In this document: positions 1 to 10,661 of the stretch, one piece after another
Position numbering within the stretch: position 1 is the first letter of the stretch
Layout: the number at the start of each line of letters is the position of its first letter
Assembly (NCBI GenBank): GCA_030144725.1
Contig: JASKMD010000025.1
Location: forward strand, 3,825,716-3,889,715
Origin: Haematococcus lacustris
Lineage: Eukaryota > Chlorophyta > Chlorophyceae > Chlamydomonadales > Haematococcaceae
DNA length: 64,000 bases
Reading direction: 5' to 3'
Program-made: the position numbers and the translations under genes
The notes under the pieces: model-generated
What the model saw: only the letters and a program-made list of their open reading frames with translations
Databases searched by the model: none
Told to the model about the DNA's origin: nothing

Positions 1-966
1 CCCCACGCCCCCAATCACAGTATCCATGGGCACCATGATGCCCGCCTTGGCTGCCCAGCCCAGCGCCACATAGCCCTGCACAGGGGCCTCCAGGGCCCAG
101 TGCACCAGCGCCGCCCCGCTGCCGGCACCCGGGAGCGCCCTGCTGCCCGCCACCAGGCTGCCAGGCCCAGTGCACAGGTTGGGGGGAGGGGCAGGGCCGC
201 CTCTGCAGGGCAGCAGGTGGGTGAGGGCGTGGAGGGGGGCGTGCAGCAGTGCTTAGGCTAAGGCTGGCAGGGGTGTGCAGGGGTGCGTGCAGCAGTGCTG
301 GCAGGGGCCCAGGCTCAGGCTGGCGGGGCTGTAGGGGGGCTGTGGCTCCACAGCTGCGATGGCGTGCAGCTAGTCTGGGGTGAGGCGGCTGTGGGGTGAG
401 GCGGCGGTGAGGCGGCTGTGATACATCAGGCAGACAAGGTAGCCATGGGGTCATCAGGGCAGGTGGGTGGCCACTGCTGCTGAGCCTGTCTGCTGCCGCC
501 TTGGGCAGCACCCCAGTTGGCGTAGTGCAGTCTAGCAGTCAGCCCCTGCTGGCAGCCAGCCAGGAAACCCTAGGGAGGCAAGCTGTGTATCTGGCGCCTC
601 AGCCTGGGTCAGGGCAGGCGGTGGCTGTTTGGGAGATGGTGGGAGGGCTGCACACTAGCTGCTGCTCCACGCTCCTCCACGCTGCGGCCTGCACCCTGCC
701 TTTGACCCAAACAGGGACAGGTAGGCCCTGCACACTCTCTGCCACCCACACAGGGACAGTCAGACAGTTAAACAGCTAGACAGTTAGACAGTTAATTAGT
801 TATACAGTTGAGGTACTGCCACCCACACAGTAAAGTGCAGGATGACGCCCCCAGCATTCAGGGGCTGGGCGCAGGCATAGCCCAGGGGGGAGTCCTGGCA
901 GCCGGGCAGCGTGGGCCCCTGCAGCAGCAGCAGCAGCAGCAGCAGGCCGGGCAGTAGCAGCGGCAT
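1..966 (-). CDS. DOMON-type domain exons, gene running off the left edge
   Basis: Two minus-strand exons fit together: 966 (or 943, just after a CTG-rich acceptor) to 827, and 157 to 1, joined in phase 2. The first reads a Leu-rich stretch and then GCQDSPLGYACAQPLN and VILHFTV. The second reads ALVHWALEAPVQGYVALGW followed by GIMVPMDTVIG. The pattern of a beta strand ending in HW, then GYVALGW, then M.D.VIG is that of DOMON domains, extracellular heme- or sugar-binding modules often found in cytochrome b561 and cell-surface proteins. The Leu run comes from a (CAG)n tract. It could be a signal peptide starting at 966, making this a separate gene, or an intronic tract upstream of an internal exon of the secreted-protein gene to the right. 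The gene is truncated by the window edge. DOMON is inferred by eye. Confidence 0.45.
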
Positions 967-1097
967 CAGGGGGTGGCCACTGGAGGGGGTGGGCGGGCCC
1001 AGGGGTCGACAGGGGGTGAGGTGATCAAGGAAGGGGAAGAGGGTCAGGAGCAGGATTCAGTAGGGGTTTAGTGAGGGGTAGGGTTGAATGGGTTGGG

Positions 1098-1231
1098 TAG
1101 GTGGGTGGGTGGGTGGGTGGGTGGGTGGGTGGGTGGGTGGGTGGGTTAGGTAGGGTAGGGTGGGTGGGGTAGGGTAGGGTGGGTGGGGTAGGGTAGGGTA
1201 GGGTGGGTGGGGTAGGGTAGGGTGGGTGGTG
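1098..1231. repeat. GGGT / GGGTAGGGT G-rich array
   Basis: About ten GGGT (GGTG) units are followed by alternating GGGTAGGGT and GGGTGGGG blocks. It is guanine-rich with runs of three to four G and could form G-quadruplexes. It resembles telomeric repeats only loosely and lies in an intron or spacer of the minus-strand gene. Confidence 0.8.
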
Positions 1232-1949
1232 TTGTGCACGTCACGCCAGCTTCGCTGCATGCCACACAGTCCAGGGCGAGGGGAGGGGTTTCATGAGTGC
1301 AGGGGGGCTGCTCAGCCGCCTGGCTGCTAGCTGGCAGCCTGGAGCCTATGGCGGCCTGGGCCCCCCTGGTGGCTACCTTGGGGGGTGCTGGCGGTGTGGG
1401 TGGCGGCTGCACGCCTGCAGGTCAGAAGCGGCAGTGCGGGGGGCGGGCATGATGCAGGGGCAGGTGCAGGGGCTGCTGGCGCTGGCTGACCTGCCAACCT
1501 GGCTGGCTAATCTGGTGCACCTGCCACCTCAGCCGCAATGGGTGTGGGAGCAGGTGTGCAGGGGAGAGGGGGGTGGCGGGGGTGACAGAGCAGGGCAGGG
1601 GCTGCTGGCGTTGGCGAGCCTGCGTGGGTGTATGCGTGCACTGCAGTGGGCTCCACGCTGACTGGGGTGTGGGGTGTGTGGAGGGGGGAGAGGGGCTGGT
1701 GGAAGTAGTGGAGCAGCACAGGGGGTGGGACATGGAGGCAAGTGGGCAGGCTGCACTCACTGGGGACAGGGGGAGGGGGCTGCGGCAGGGGTGGGGGGCT
1801 GAGCAGCACCTGGCCTGCGAGGTGGAGGCAGGGGCCCAGTGAGACTGGAGGCAGGGGCTAAGGGAGCTACACAGGAAAGGGGGTGTGGGCACAGGCTAGT
1901 CACATGCTGCTAGTGAGGAGTGGTGGGCGCTAGGCTGTGCAGTCCTTAC

Positions 1950-4900
1950 CGCTGCTGGCACGCCGTGAAGGCCTGGGGTGAGAAGGTGGGTGCAGGGCGC
2001 TGGACAGCAGGGGTGCAGGCACCCGGCCAGCGGCTGACCCGCTGACCCCCTGACCCTCCCACTCTTGGCCCCTGCCTGCCGGTTACCCAGCCCCCTTCCC
2101 TGGCCCCTTCCCTGGCCCCTTCCCTGGCCCCTTCCATGGCCCCTTCCATGGCCTCTTCCCTGGCCCCTTCCCTGGCCCCTTCCCTGGCCCCTTCCCTGGC
2201 CTCTTCCCTGGCCCCTTCCCTGGCCCCTTCCATGGCCTCTTCCCTGGCCCCTTCCCTGGCCCCTTCCCTGGGGCCCCTTCCCTGGCCCCTTCCCTGGCCC
2301 CTTCCCTGGCCCCTTCCCTGGCCCCTTCCATGGCCCCTTCCATGGCCTCTTCCCTGGCCCCTTCCCTGGCCCCTTCCCTGGCCCCTTCCCTGGCCCCTTC
2401 CCTGGCCCCTTCCCTGGCCCCTTCCCTGGCCCCTTCCCTGGCCCCTTCCCTGGCCTCTTCCCTGGCCCCTTCCATGGCCCCTTCCATGGCCCCTTCCCTG
2501 GCCCCTGCCTGCCCCTTACCCAGCCCGTGTCTGGCCCCTGCCTGGCCCCTTCCCTGGCCCCTGACCTGGCCTGGCCCCTGACCTATTCTTTAGGCCAGCA
2601 GGCAACCGTGGAGTGCAGGGCCTCAGGCAGCAGGCGCTGCGTGCCACTCACAGCCGGAGCAGGCGCTGCCTAGAGGCAGGGTGAGGGTGTTGCGGCGGTA
2701 GTTGCGCGAGGACCCGAATGCAGCCGTGACCCGCAGCTCCACAGGGCCTGCCACAGGGGGTGCAGGCGGGGGTGGAGGGGAGGGGTGAGGGTGGAGGGGA
2801 GGGGTGAGGGGGTGGAGGCGGGGGTGGAGGGGAGGGGTGAGGGTGGAGGGGAGGGGTGAGGGGGTGGAGGCGGGGGTGGAGGGGAGGGGTGAGGGTGGAG
2901 GGGAGGGGTGAGGGGGTGGAGGCGGGGGTGGAGGGGAGGGGTGAGGGTGGAGGGGAGGGGTGAGGGGGTGGAGGCGGGGGTGGAGGGGAGGGGTGAGGGT
3001 GGAGGGGAGGGGTGAGGGGGTGGAGGCGGGGGTGGAGGGGAGGGGTGAGGGTGGAGGGGAGGGGTGAGGGGGTGGAGGCGGGGGTGGAGGGGAGGGGTGA
3101 GGGTGGAGGGGAGGGGTGAGGGGGTGGAGGCGGGGGTGGAGGGGAGGGGTGAGGGTGGAGGGGAGGGGTGAGGGGGTGGAGGCGGGGGTGGAGGGGAGGG
3201 GTGAGGGTGGAGGGGAGGGGTGAGGGGGTGGAGGCGGGGGTGGAGGGGAGGGGTGAGGGTGGAGGGGAGGGGTGAGGGGGTGGAGGCGGGGGTGGAGGGG
3301 AGGGGTGAGGGTGGAGGGGAGGGGTGAGGGGGTGGAGGCGGGGGTGGAGGGGAGGGGTGAGGGTGGAGGGGAGGGGTGAGGGGGTGGAGGCGGGGGTGGA
3401 GGGGAGGGGTGAGGGTGGAGGGGAGGGGTGAGGGGGTGGAGGCGGGGGTGGAGGGGAGGGGTGAGGGTGGAGGGGAGGGGTGAGGGGGTGGAGGCGGGGG
3501 TGGAGGGGAGGGGTGAGGGTGGAGGGGAGGGGTGAGGGGGTGGAGGCGGGGGTGGAGGGGAGGGGTGAGGGTGGAGGGGAGGGGTGAGGGGGTGGAGGCG
3601 GGGGTGGAGGGGAGGGGTGAGGGTGGAGGGGAGGGGTGAGGGGGTGGAGGCGGGGGTGGAGGGGAGGGGTGAGGGTGGAGGGGAGGGGTGAGGGGGTGGA
3701 GGCGGGGGTGGAGGGGAGGGGTGAGGGTGGAGGGGAGGGGTGAGGGGGTGGAGGCGGGGGTGGAGGGGAGGGGTGAGGGTGGAGGGGAGGGGTGAGGGGG
3801 TGGAGGCGGGGGTGGAGGGGAGGGGTGAGGGTGGAGGGGAGGGGTGAGGGGGTGGAGGCGGGGGTGGAGGGGAGGGGTGAGGGTGGAGGGGAGGGGTGAG
3901 GGGGTGGAGGCGGGGGTGGAGGGGAGGGGTGAGGGTGGAGGGGAGGGGTGAGGGGGTGGAGGCGGGGGTGGAGGGGAGGGGTGAGGGGGTGGAGGCGGGG
4001 GTGGAGGGGAGGGGTGAGGGTGGAGGGGAGGGGTGAGGGGGTGGAGGCGGGGGTGGAGGGGAGGGGTGAGGGTGGAGGGGAGGGGTGAGGGGGTGGAGGC
4101 GGGGGTGGAGGGGAGGGGTGAGGGTGGAGGGGAGGGGTGAGGGGGTGGAGGCGGGGGTGGAGGGGAGGGGTGAGGGTGGAGGGGAGGGGTGAGGGGGTGG
4201 AGGCGGGGGTGGAGGGGAGGGGTGAGGGTGGAGGGGAGGGGTGAGGGGGTGGAGGCGGGGGTGGAGGGGAGGGGTGAGGGTGGAGGGGAGGGGTGAGGGG
4301 GTGGAGGCGGGGGTGGAGGGGAGGGGTGAGGGTGGAGGGGAGGGGTGAGGGGGTGGAGGCGGGGGGGGAGGGGGTGGAGGCGGGGGGGGAGGGGGCAGCA
4401 CCCAGCCTGCGGCTATGCTATGCTATGCTATGCTATGCTATGCTATGCTATGCTATGCTATGCTATGCTATGCTATGCTATGCTATGCTATGCTATGCTA
4501 TGCTATGCTATGCTATGCTATGCTATGCTATGCTATGCTATGCTATGCTATGCTATGCTATGCTATGCTATGCTATGCTATGCTATGCTATGCTATGCTA
4601 TGCTATGCTATGCTATGCTATGCTATGCTATGCTATGCTATGCTATGCTATGCTATGCTATGCTATGCCCAATAATAATATGCCCATGTTGTGGGGCTGT
4701 CACCGTGGCTTGCGTAGCCAGTGGGCTGTGCTCTGCTATGACCCAGCCTCTGTGCCACACGTGCCGGGGTTGGGTCGTGGCCTGCTCCCACCACTTGAGC
4801 CTAGTACTGTTTTTGTGTGTGCCATGCTCTGCTTGAGTGTGTTTCATGACTGCTGCTGTGCTGCAAGGTCCAGGCTTTGTGACAATGGTGAGTGGGGAGG

Positions 4901-7114
4901 TCTGGGGTCTGGAGTGGTGGGGTGGTGGTGGTGTGGTGGGCTGGGTGCAGCCGAGCCTGACCTGATGCGGTGCAGGGCAGGGTGAGGCTGATGGCCACGG
5001 ACTGCGTCCCCATCTCATTCGTGAAGCGGTTCAAACTGCATGCAAGCATGCAGGCAGCAGGGCACGAAGGTTCTGGCAGTAGCCAACCCAGGCAGCAGGC
5101 TGCAGCGAAGCAGCAGGGTGGTGGGGTGCTGGTTGCATGCCAATGCATCCCCCTTCGTCTTGCCCAGGCAGCGGAGCAACAGTGTTTCTCCCCTGCCACA
5201 TGCTCGTATTCCAAACATGCCTGCTTCAAGGCTCAGTAGGGCTTGGCTTGGCTCAGTAGGGCAGTATGGCCGGGCACAAGGGGAGACCCTGCGCTCATAG
5301 CCGAGCTCTAGCACCGTGAGGTCTGGCATGCTCACATCAAGTGAGCCTTGTAGCAGGCTTATTGTGGTGGAGTAATCAAATTTCATGAGCCATCAAATTC
5401 ATGAGAATCAAATATTGACCGCGTATAAGCAAACCTGCCGCTGCTGCCACTGCCACTGCTGCCGCTGCTGCCGCTGCAGCCGCTGCTGTTGTTGATAGCT
5501 CGGCTCTACATGGGGCCATAGCACAGGTCACAGGACCAAACCATGCCTGCCATCCCTGCCCTCCTGCCACCCCTGCCCTCCTGCCACCCCTCTTGCCCTC
5601 CTGCACCACACCCCTGCCCTCTCCTGCCACTCCTGACCTGCTGCCGCTCCTGCCACTCCAGCCACCCCTGCTCTCCTGCACCACACCCTCTGGGTGACAC
5701 CTTAGCTGTTGTGGTCAAGCCACTGAATGTGAGCTGCAAGTGGTGGTCTGTTGCAGGAAGCACAGCTGCTCTGCTCGTAACAGTGACTCCCAGACCAGCC
5801 GCAGCGGGACACTCTGTTATGACTGAGGGGGTCAGGGTCAGGGCTGGCTGCCCTGCTGCCTGACCCCTGCTGCCTGACCCCTGCTGCCTGACCCCTGGGC
5901 GGCAGCTCTAGGCTCATTGCATGGCCTGGTCCGTGCAATTGGCCCCATGGCCTAAGTCTTTGCGCTTGGCATCCTTGCACTGAGCCTGGGCAGCCTGCTG
6001 CCAGCCATGATTCACGACACACCCTGCTTGCCCCAGCCCCACGCAGGCCAGCTGGGCATGCAGCATGCGGCTAGCGGCAAGCCCACAACTGCGCTTGCAT
6101 GCCCATGCTGCACGCACCATTGGTCGTTGGGTTGGGAGGAGGCCAGTCCTGAGAACTGGCCCAAGCTGGAGGTGAGCAGCAGCTGGCTGTTGCCACCAGC
6201 AAGCAACACCTGCCAGCACCAGCAACACAGTACTTCAGCATACTTTAAGCCAGCCAGGCTGTGTGTGGCAGCAACACTGACAGGTGGGTACCATGTGATG
6301 GTGATGATGGTGGTGATGTTGATGATGATGACCAGCAGCAAAAGAGCCCCGAGTCAAAGCACTGGGCTGTTTGCGCAGTAGGGTCAAACCAGGATGCACA
6401 TTGCTAGTGACATGACCCATTTGTGTGAGATGAATTGCATAGAGGAGGGGTCCACTTCGAGGTCGTTGCCACGTCATGTCAAGGCCCTGAACAGCCCGTG
6501 TGGGTCGCAGCAGCCTGCCCCTCTGCCCCTGCCTGACATGCCTAGCGGGCTGCCACTCTGCTCCTGCCTGTCATGTGTGACCCCACCTGCACTCCATAGC
6601 TCTGGCCAGGGCAAACACTGGTCTGGGGCTGGCCTTGGGCGTTGTTCACGGTGAATGCGATGCCCCTGCAGCATCCCATGGCATGGCACATCACAGTGTG
6701 TTGGGCGCCTGGCAGGTGCATGCGCTTGCTTGCATGGCAGACAGGCACATTGCAGAATGTCACAAGTACATGGTGGAATGTCAGGCTAGTGCTCCGCCAC
6801 AAATTGAGCTCCTAAACCTCTTCTGCAACAGCAGTGTATGCGGTGGTCGTGGTGGCCCTGTGGGACTGGCAATTCGCGCACGTGTCAATAACTGGAGCGC
6901 CGTGGCTTCTGTACCCCCGCTGAGGGTGGTCCGTACACGAGGTGGAGTGGGCGCCGATGAAGAAGCTGCGCGCGGGCAGGTCAGACAAGGTTTGACGGAC
7001 AAAATGCATTGGACAGCACGAACTAGGCGTTCACCTAGGGGATGCAAACGATGTATCGAGCGCACTGAGAGCGACAATCAAGAAGAGAAGAGAGAGAGGC
7101 AAGAGAGGCAGCAT
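1950..7114 (-). CDS. Secreted protein gene, 5' exons
   Basis: The minus-strand start codon at 7114-7112 opens a signal peptide ([18 protein letters not shown], then TSFASP), and a GTGAAC donor follows. Exons with agreeing phases are 7114-7035, 6965-6818, 6209-6118, 5035-4962, 2747-2652 and 1972-1950. Exon 2 is Cys-rich (SC, DTCANC). The last two large exons carry related segments, [20 protein letters not shown] and [18 protein letters not shown], which look like repeated beta-sandwich units of a secreted protein. The 4961-2748 intron holds a 1.6-kb minisatellite and a (CTATG)n array. The DOMON exons at the left edge may be its C-terminal part. Another possible exon near 5308-5275 (reading [11 protein letters not shown]) could not be fitted. 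I do not recognise the family; a cell-wall or cell-surface role is inferred. The copy at 50362-52514 keeps the first four exons and then meets the gap. Confidence 0.5.
2090..2510. repeat. 12-bp minisatellite CCTGGCCCCTTC
   Basis: About 35 near-identical 12-bp units run in tandem, with variants (CATGGC, CTCTTC). The period is a multiple of three, so long Pro/Trp/Leu or Ala/Ser/Pro open frames exist on both strands. None has splice or start context, so it is read as intronic satellite DNA of the minus-strand gene. Confidence 0.85.
2764..4396. repeat. 52-bp G-rich minisatellite (33+19 composite unit)
   Basis: The unit is a 33-mer (GTGAGGGGGTGGAGGCGGGG and 13 more bases) plus a 19-mer GTGAGGGTGGAGGGGAGGG, repeated about 30 times with almost no divergence. 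One 19-mer is missing near 3990. Because 52 is not divisible by three and no minus-strand frame contains a stop, a 592-codon Pro/Ser/His frame exists with a 52-residue period. It sits between donor 4961 and acceptor 2748 of the secreted-protein gene, so it is read as intronic. The right end of the 49369-49868 gap abuts the same repeat in the second copy. Confidence 0.85.
4413..4668. repeat. (CTATG)n pentanucleotide array, about 51 units
   Basis: An uninterrupted CTATG microsatellite lies in the large intron of the minus-strand secreted-protein gene. The second copy (49948-50068) has only about 24 units, so the array is length-polymorphic. Confidence 0.95.
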
Positions 7115-7137
7115 TTCTCTGCTGGCGACCACAAAAA

Positions 7138-7505
7138 CTAGGACGGATGCAGGCGCTGTATAGTTTGTGACGCTGAAATGTTGTTCGTTGTGTGTGGCTG
7201 GCTTCGTTAGGGGTGTCACACAATTAGGGAGCGTCGTACGTACATGTACGTACATGTAACTGTTACATTTGCGGGTTATACGGGTGTCACACGGGGTGTT
7301 ACACGTGGTGTTACATGCTAACGTGATCAGGTTCTGAGCCACAGGTGCTGAGGATTGAGGGTATGGTAGTTGATGTCTAAATCCTTAAAACGGTTGTAAG
7401 AACGCAGGCATCTCCCGGTTAAAATACTAGGACGGATGCAGGCGCTGTATATTTGTGCAGGCGTTGTTCGTTCTGTGTGGCTTGTTAAGGGTGTCACACA
7501 GTACT
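7138..7505. repeat. Direct duplication of an about 85-bp spacer segment
   Basis: Both 7138-7225 and 7427-7500 start ACTAGGACGGATGCAGGCGC and run through a GTTGTTCGTT(G/C)TGTGTGGCT motif to GTGTCACACA. The segments flank palindromic sequence (GTACGTACATGTACGTACAT at 7236-7255). The spacer is 5' of the minus-strand secreted-protein start at 7114, so promoter elements may lie here. No gene is seen. Confidence 0.55.
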
Positions 7506-7515
7506 GAAACCGTCA

Positions 7516-7861
7516 CACTCCTAGAACGTAATCCCTGCGTCCGTCCCTGCGTGTTTACCAGCCTTGTCCGATCGGGCTGAAATTTTAATAGATGGTAGTT
7601 TGCAAAAAATAAAACATATTTTGCAAGAAAAATATTTTGAAAAAATCAACAGCTGTTGCGCTGTGGCCCGCAACCTATCCCTGCACTCATCCCTGCACTC
7701 TAGCCACAGGGCCACAGCGCAGCCGCCTTTGTTTATTTTAAATATCTATTCTGAAAAATATGTTTTATTTTCTGCAAACTACCATCTATCAAAATTTCAG
7801 CCCGATCGGACAAGGTCGGTCACCACGCAGGGACGGACGCAGGGATTAATTTGTAGGAGTG
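7516..7861. repeat. Foldback MITE with about 120-bp inverted arms
   Basis: The left arm begins CACTCCTAGAACGTAATCCC and the right arm ends in its near-complement GGGATTAATTTGTAGGAGTG. The arms share ATCCCTGCGTCCGTCCCTGC, TTGTCCGATCGGGCTGAAAT and GATGGTAGTTTGCA. The AT-rich centre contains a second short inverted pair (CTGTGGC/GCCACAG). No coding capacity is seen, and no clear target duplication longer than CA was found. It lies upstream of the plus-strand gene at 8267. The same element is at 52916-53261. Confidence 0.7.
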
Positions 7862-8266
7862 CAAGCAGCGCCGGCAAGAGCGCCCTTGACGCCCTGCTGG
7901 GCCTGACCTAGGCAAACCTGTCAATGGACGCTCAGGTTGTCCCAACGGGCAAAGCGCAGGGCATCAGAACTATCCTAACCGAAGTGAGTTAAGACGGCGA
8001 ATACTGGTACGCCTTTGCTGAGCATTGACCATCACATGATAGGCACAAGCCATGGGCGAAGCTACCTGCCTGCCTGCCTGCACACTGCACTCGCACGCAA
8101 GCGTCATAGCCAGGGCTTGGCATACAGCGATACAGAGATACAGTTCTGTATGTTTCTGTATGATACAGGGCCGGGCCTGGTCATAGCCCACTCTTATTTT
8201 GCTCATGCAGCACTTGGTGATTGCGTCACTCGCAGCTGCCGCTCGCATCCTTAGAGAGCGGGTACG

Positions 8267-10661
8267 ATGCAAGAGCGAAGAATGTGGCAGCGGAATCAGA
8301 GTAAGATAGTAGCTATTGCCGCGACAGTCTTTGCGGCGGGCGCGGCAGTAGGAGTGGCAAGACGCGTGCTTCAGGCGCGTCTGCTGCGTCAGGTACGAGC
8401 TCTTAGATCGCCGTACCGCTGCTCGCCGCGAGTCTGAGCTTCCGTGCGAGCTCACCCCAGGCTTCGGCTAAGGCCTCTCAGCTGCAAACCTCGGAGCTGA
8501 GCCCTAAGGCAAAGCCAGACGAGCTTTCAATCGAGCAGCCCGGCGCCAGTAGCCGAGCAGTTGACAACACGGGAGCGCCGGTAGAGTCGTGCGGTGAGTT
8601 GTACAATAGCCAGCTCGCAATGGCGCTCAAGCCGCGTTTGGAGAGCAAGTGCAGCGAGGGCAGGATAGCAGAGCCGCACACTAACCGAAGGGCGCAATGT
8701 GCGCGGTGCGGGAAAACGCCATGTTGGTGATGCCCGCCTCTACTCTTCTTCGCAGTGGCTCAGGCGGTGGAGGCGGTGGTGAAGGATGCGGCCCAAGCAC
8801 CCGAGCTGCCAGCCCTTGCTGGGGCAGCGAGGCAGGCCATAAACAGCTGCAAGGAGGTGTTGTCAGAAATGACAGGTGGGGCTCTACAGCGGTCAGTGTG
8901 AGCTGTAGGGCACAAGGCCAATAGACCAGGCCATATCCATGCTTGCATGCCAGATTTGCATGGTGCTGCTGGTAGATGCTGCGGCGGGTGGTGTATGGGA
9001 ATGCAGTGCTCATCTCTGGTAAGCAGGTGGGTAGGGTCAGGCTAGCATACTGGGTGTGACCAGCAGGAAATGCCACCCTGAGGCCGCAGGGCCTGGGGCC
9101 AAGTGGTATGCAGTTTACCCCCACTATTTCTCCACATATGCATGAAATGTGCAGTTGCAGAGCAAGAGGGTTGCATTACAACTTGAGGGTGGGTCACCTG
9201 CCCTGATGTGCTCATAGCCATCATCAAGCGCATGCTCGGCAGTGCCGTATGGCCATTGGGTTCAGCCCACAGTGAAGTGAGTGGGTCAGCGGGAGGGCCA
9301 CAAGGGGCGCTGCCATTGTTGCTGCTGCTGGCCCTGCTGCAGGTGCCCCTGCCCCGCCAGCCAGCTCCCCCCTTGCCCAATCAGGCAACCCAGCGCCTGC
9401 CGCCACCACCTCAGCCTTCTCCACCGCCCCTGAAACCATTAAGTCTGCTGAGGAGGAGCCTGCACCAGCCAGGCCCTCCATTGTGGCTGTTGACCCTGAG
9501 GGTGTTCAGGAGGGCCGGCTCCCTTCCCTCTCACCGGCAGACCGTGCAGCGATCGAAGCGCTGCCTGTAGTGCTGCCCACCAAGTCCTTGCCTGCACCGG
9601 TTGCCCCCTCAGCCCCCCCTCCCTGTCTGGTTCCACCCACACCTCCTGCTCGTTCAACGTCGCTGCTGTCGGCACACTCGGATGGATCAGAACAGCAGCA
9701 GGAGCAGGAGCCTGAGCAGCCTGAGCAGCCTGGGCAGCAGGAGCCTGAGCAGCCGAGCAGCAGGAGCAGGCGCCTGAACAGACTGAGCAGCAGCAGGAAC
9801 TTGCAGAGCTGCCTGAGCAGCAGCAGGAGCAGGAGCCAGGGCTGGCGCAAGAGCAAGTGCAGGCAGAGCCAGGTGAGGGGTGTCACAGCTGCTGCCATGC
9901 CGATGTGATCCAGCACGACTCTGTTGCCTGCCAGTGGAAGGCGGGGTCCTTCCGGCCTGACGCCTGCTGTCATGCGCTGGGGTGGGCTGCCGGCACGTGT
10001 GCTAGGCTGTGCTGGATGCCCCAATGAGTCCTTTCTCACACCCTCCTTCTCACCCATCACATCCTTCACATCCTGACGTTACAACTACACCCTGTGCTGC
10101 CTGTTTGGGCCTTCAACTGGCTAGGGCTGGTGCTGAGTGGTGCTGCACACACAGGGCTCACAGGGCACACAGGGCACTCCTGCCATCCCTGACCGCTGCC
10201 CCCAAAGCTGTGTGCCCCCTCCGTGCCCTTGTCCCCTGCCCTGCCCTGCAGCAGCCCCAGAGCTTGGCAGTGAGGGGGGGGCACTGCTGCGGGAGATGGC
10301 TCGAGACAGCCCCACCCTGCCCGAGTCCCAGCCACCTGCCACCATGAGCCGCAGCAGCAGCCGGCCCCTGCCCAGCAGCAGCGCAGCCACCAGCCTGGGC
10401 AGCCGCACGGAGAGCCGGCCACTCATCAAGTCCATGATGCGCAGCGTGCAGCAGGCAGCAAGTCAGGCCGTCGGCCAGGCAGCCAGCCAGGCAGCGCACC
10501 AGGCAGGCAAGGCAGAGCGTGCGTTCAAGTCTGTAGCGGTGAAGGCCAGTGGCAGCAAGGCCGGGGCCAAGGCAGGTATGGGGGGGAAGGGGGGAGGAGG
10601 GGGCGGGGGGGAACTGGCGGCTGAGCCTGCAGGGCCAGCGGTGGAGGCCCAGGCGGCCTGA
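8267..10661 (+). CDS. Single-span low-complexity protein, copy 1 (frameshifted)
   Basis: Five exons with matching phases are 8267-8392, 8461-8593, 8756-8875, 9343-9872 and 10252-10661. Exon 1 gives MQERRMWQRNQSK and then a hydrophobic segment (IVAIAATVFAAGAAVGVA) followed by Arg-rich residues, typical of an N-terminal membrane anchor. Exon 2 is charged and Ser-rich. Exon 3 is Ala-rich helix. Exon 4 ends in a Gln/Glu/Pro tract coded by CAG/GAG/CCT. Exon 5 has Ser/Ala/Gln helix (SVQQAASQAVGQAA) and a Gly-rich tail. In this copy the Q/E tract is 14 bp longer than in the copy at 53667-56047. That shifts the frame, so exon 4 reads a wrong Arg/Ser-rich frame and exon 5 would terminate early. It is a pseudogene, a null allele or a sequence error. 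No family recognised. Confidence 0.6.

Noticed and set aside
501..779. Plus-strand 92-codon frame near the left edge
   Set aside because: Antisense to the DOMON-type minus-strand exons and intron, no start context, composition typical of shadow frames.
2090..2564. Pro/Trp/Leu-rich 142-202-residue frames in the 12-bp minisatellite
   Set aside because: Open on several frames and both strands because the period is a multiple of three; no signal peptide, splice site or conserved flank.
2764..4396. CRISPR-like array or proline-rich structural gene
   Set aside because: Units are contiguous with no unique spacers, the genome is eukaryotic, and the repeat lies between a phase-matched donor and acceptor; all frames are open only because the unit lacks stops.
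4413..4668. Open frames made of repeated AMLCY from (CTATG)n
   Set aside because: Any pentamer without stops gives such frames; copy 2 has a different unit number and no coding context.
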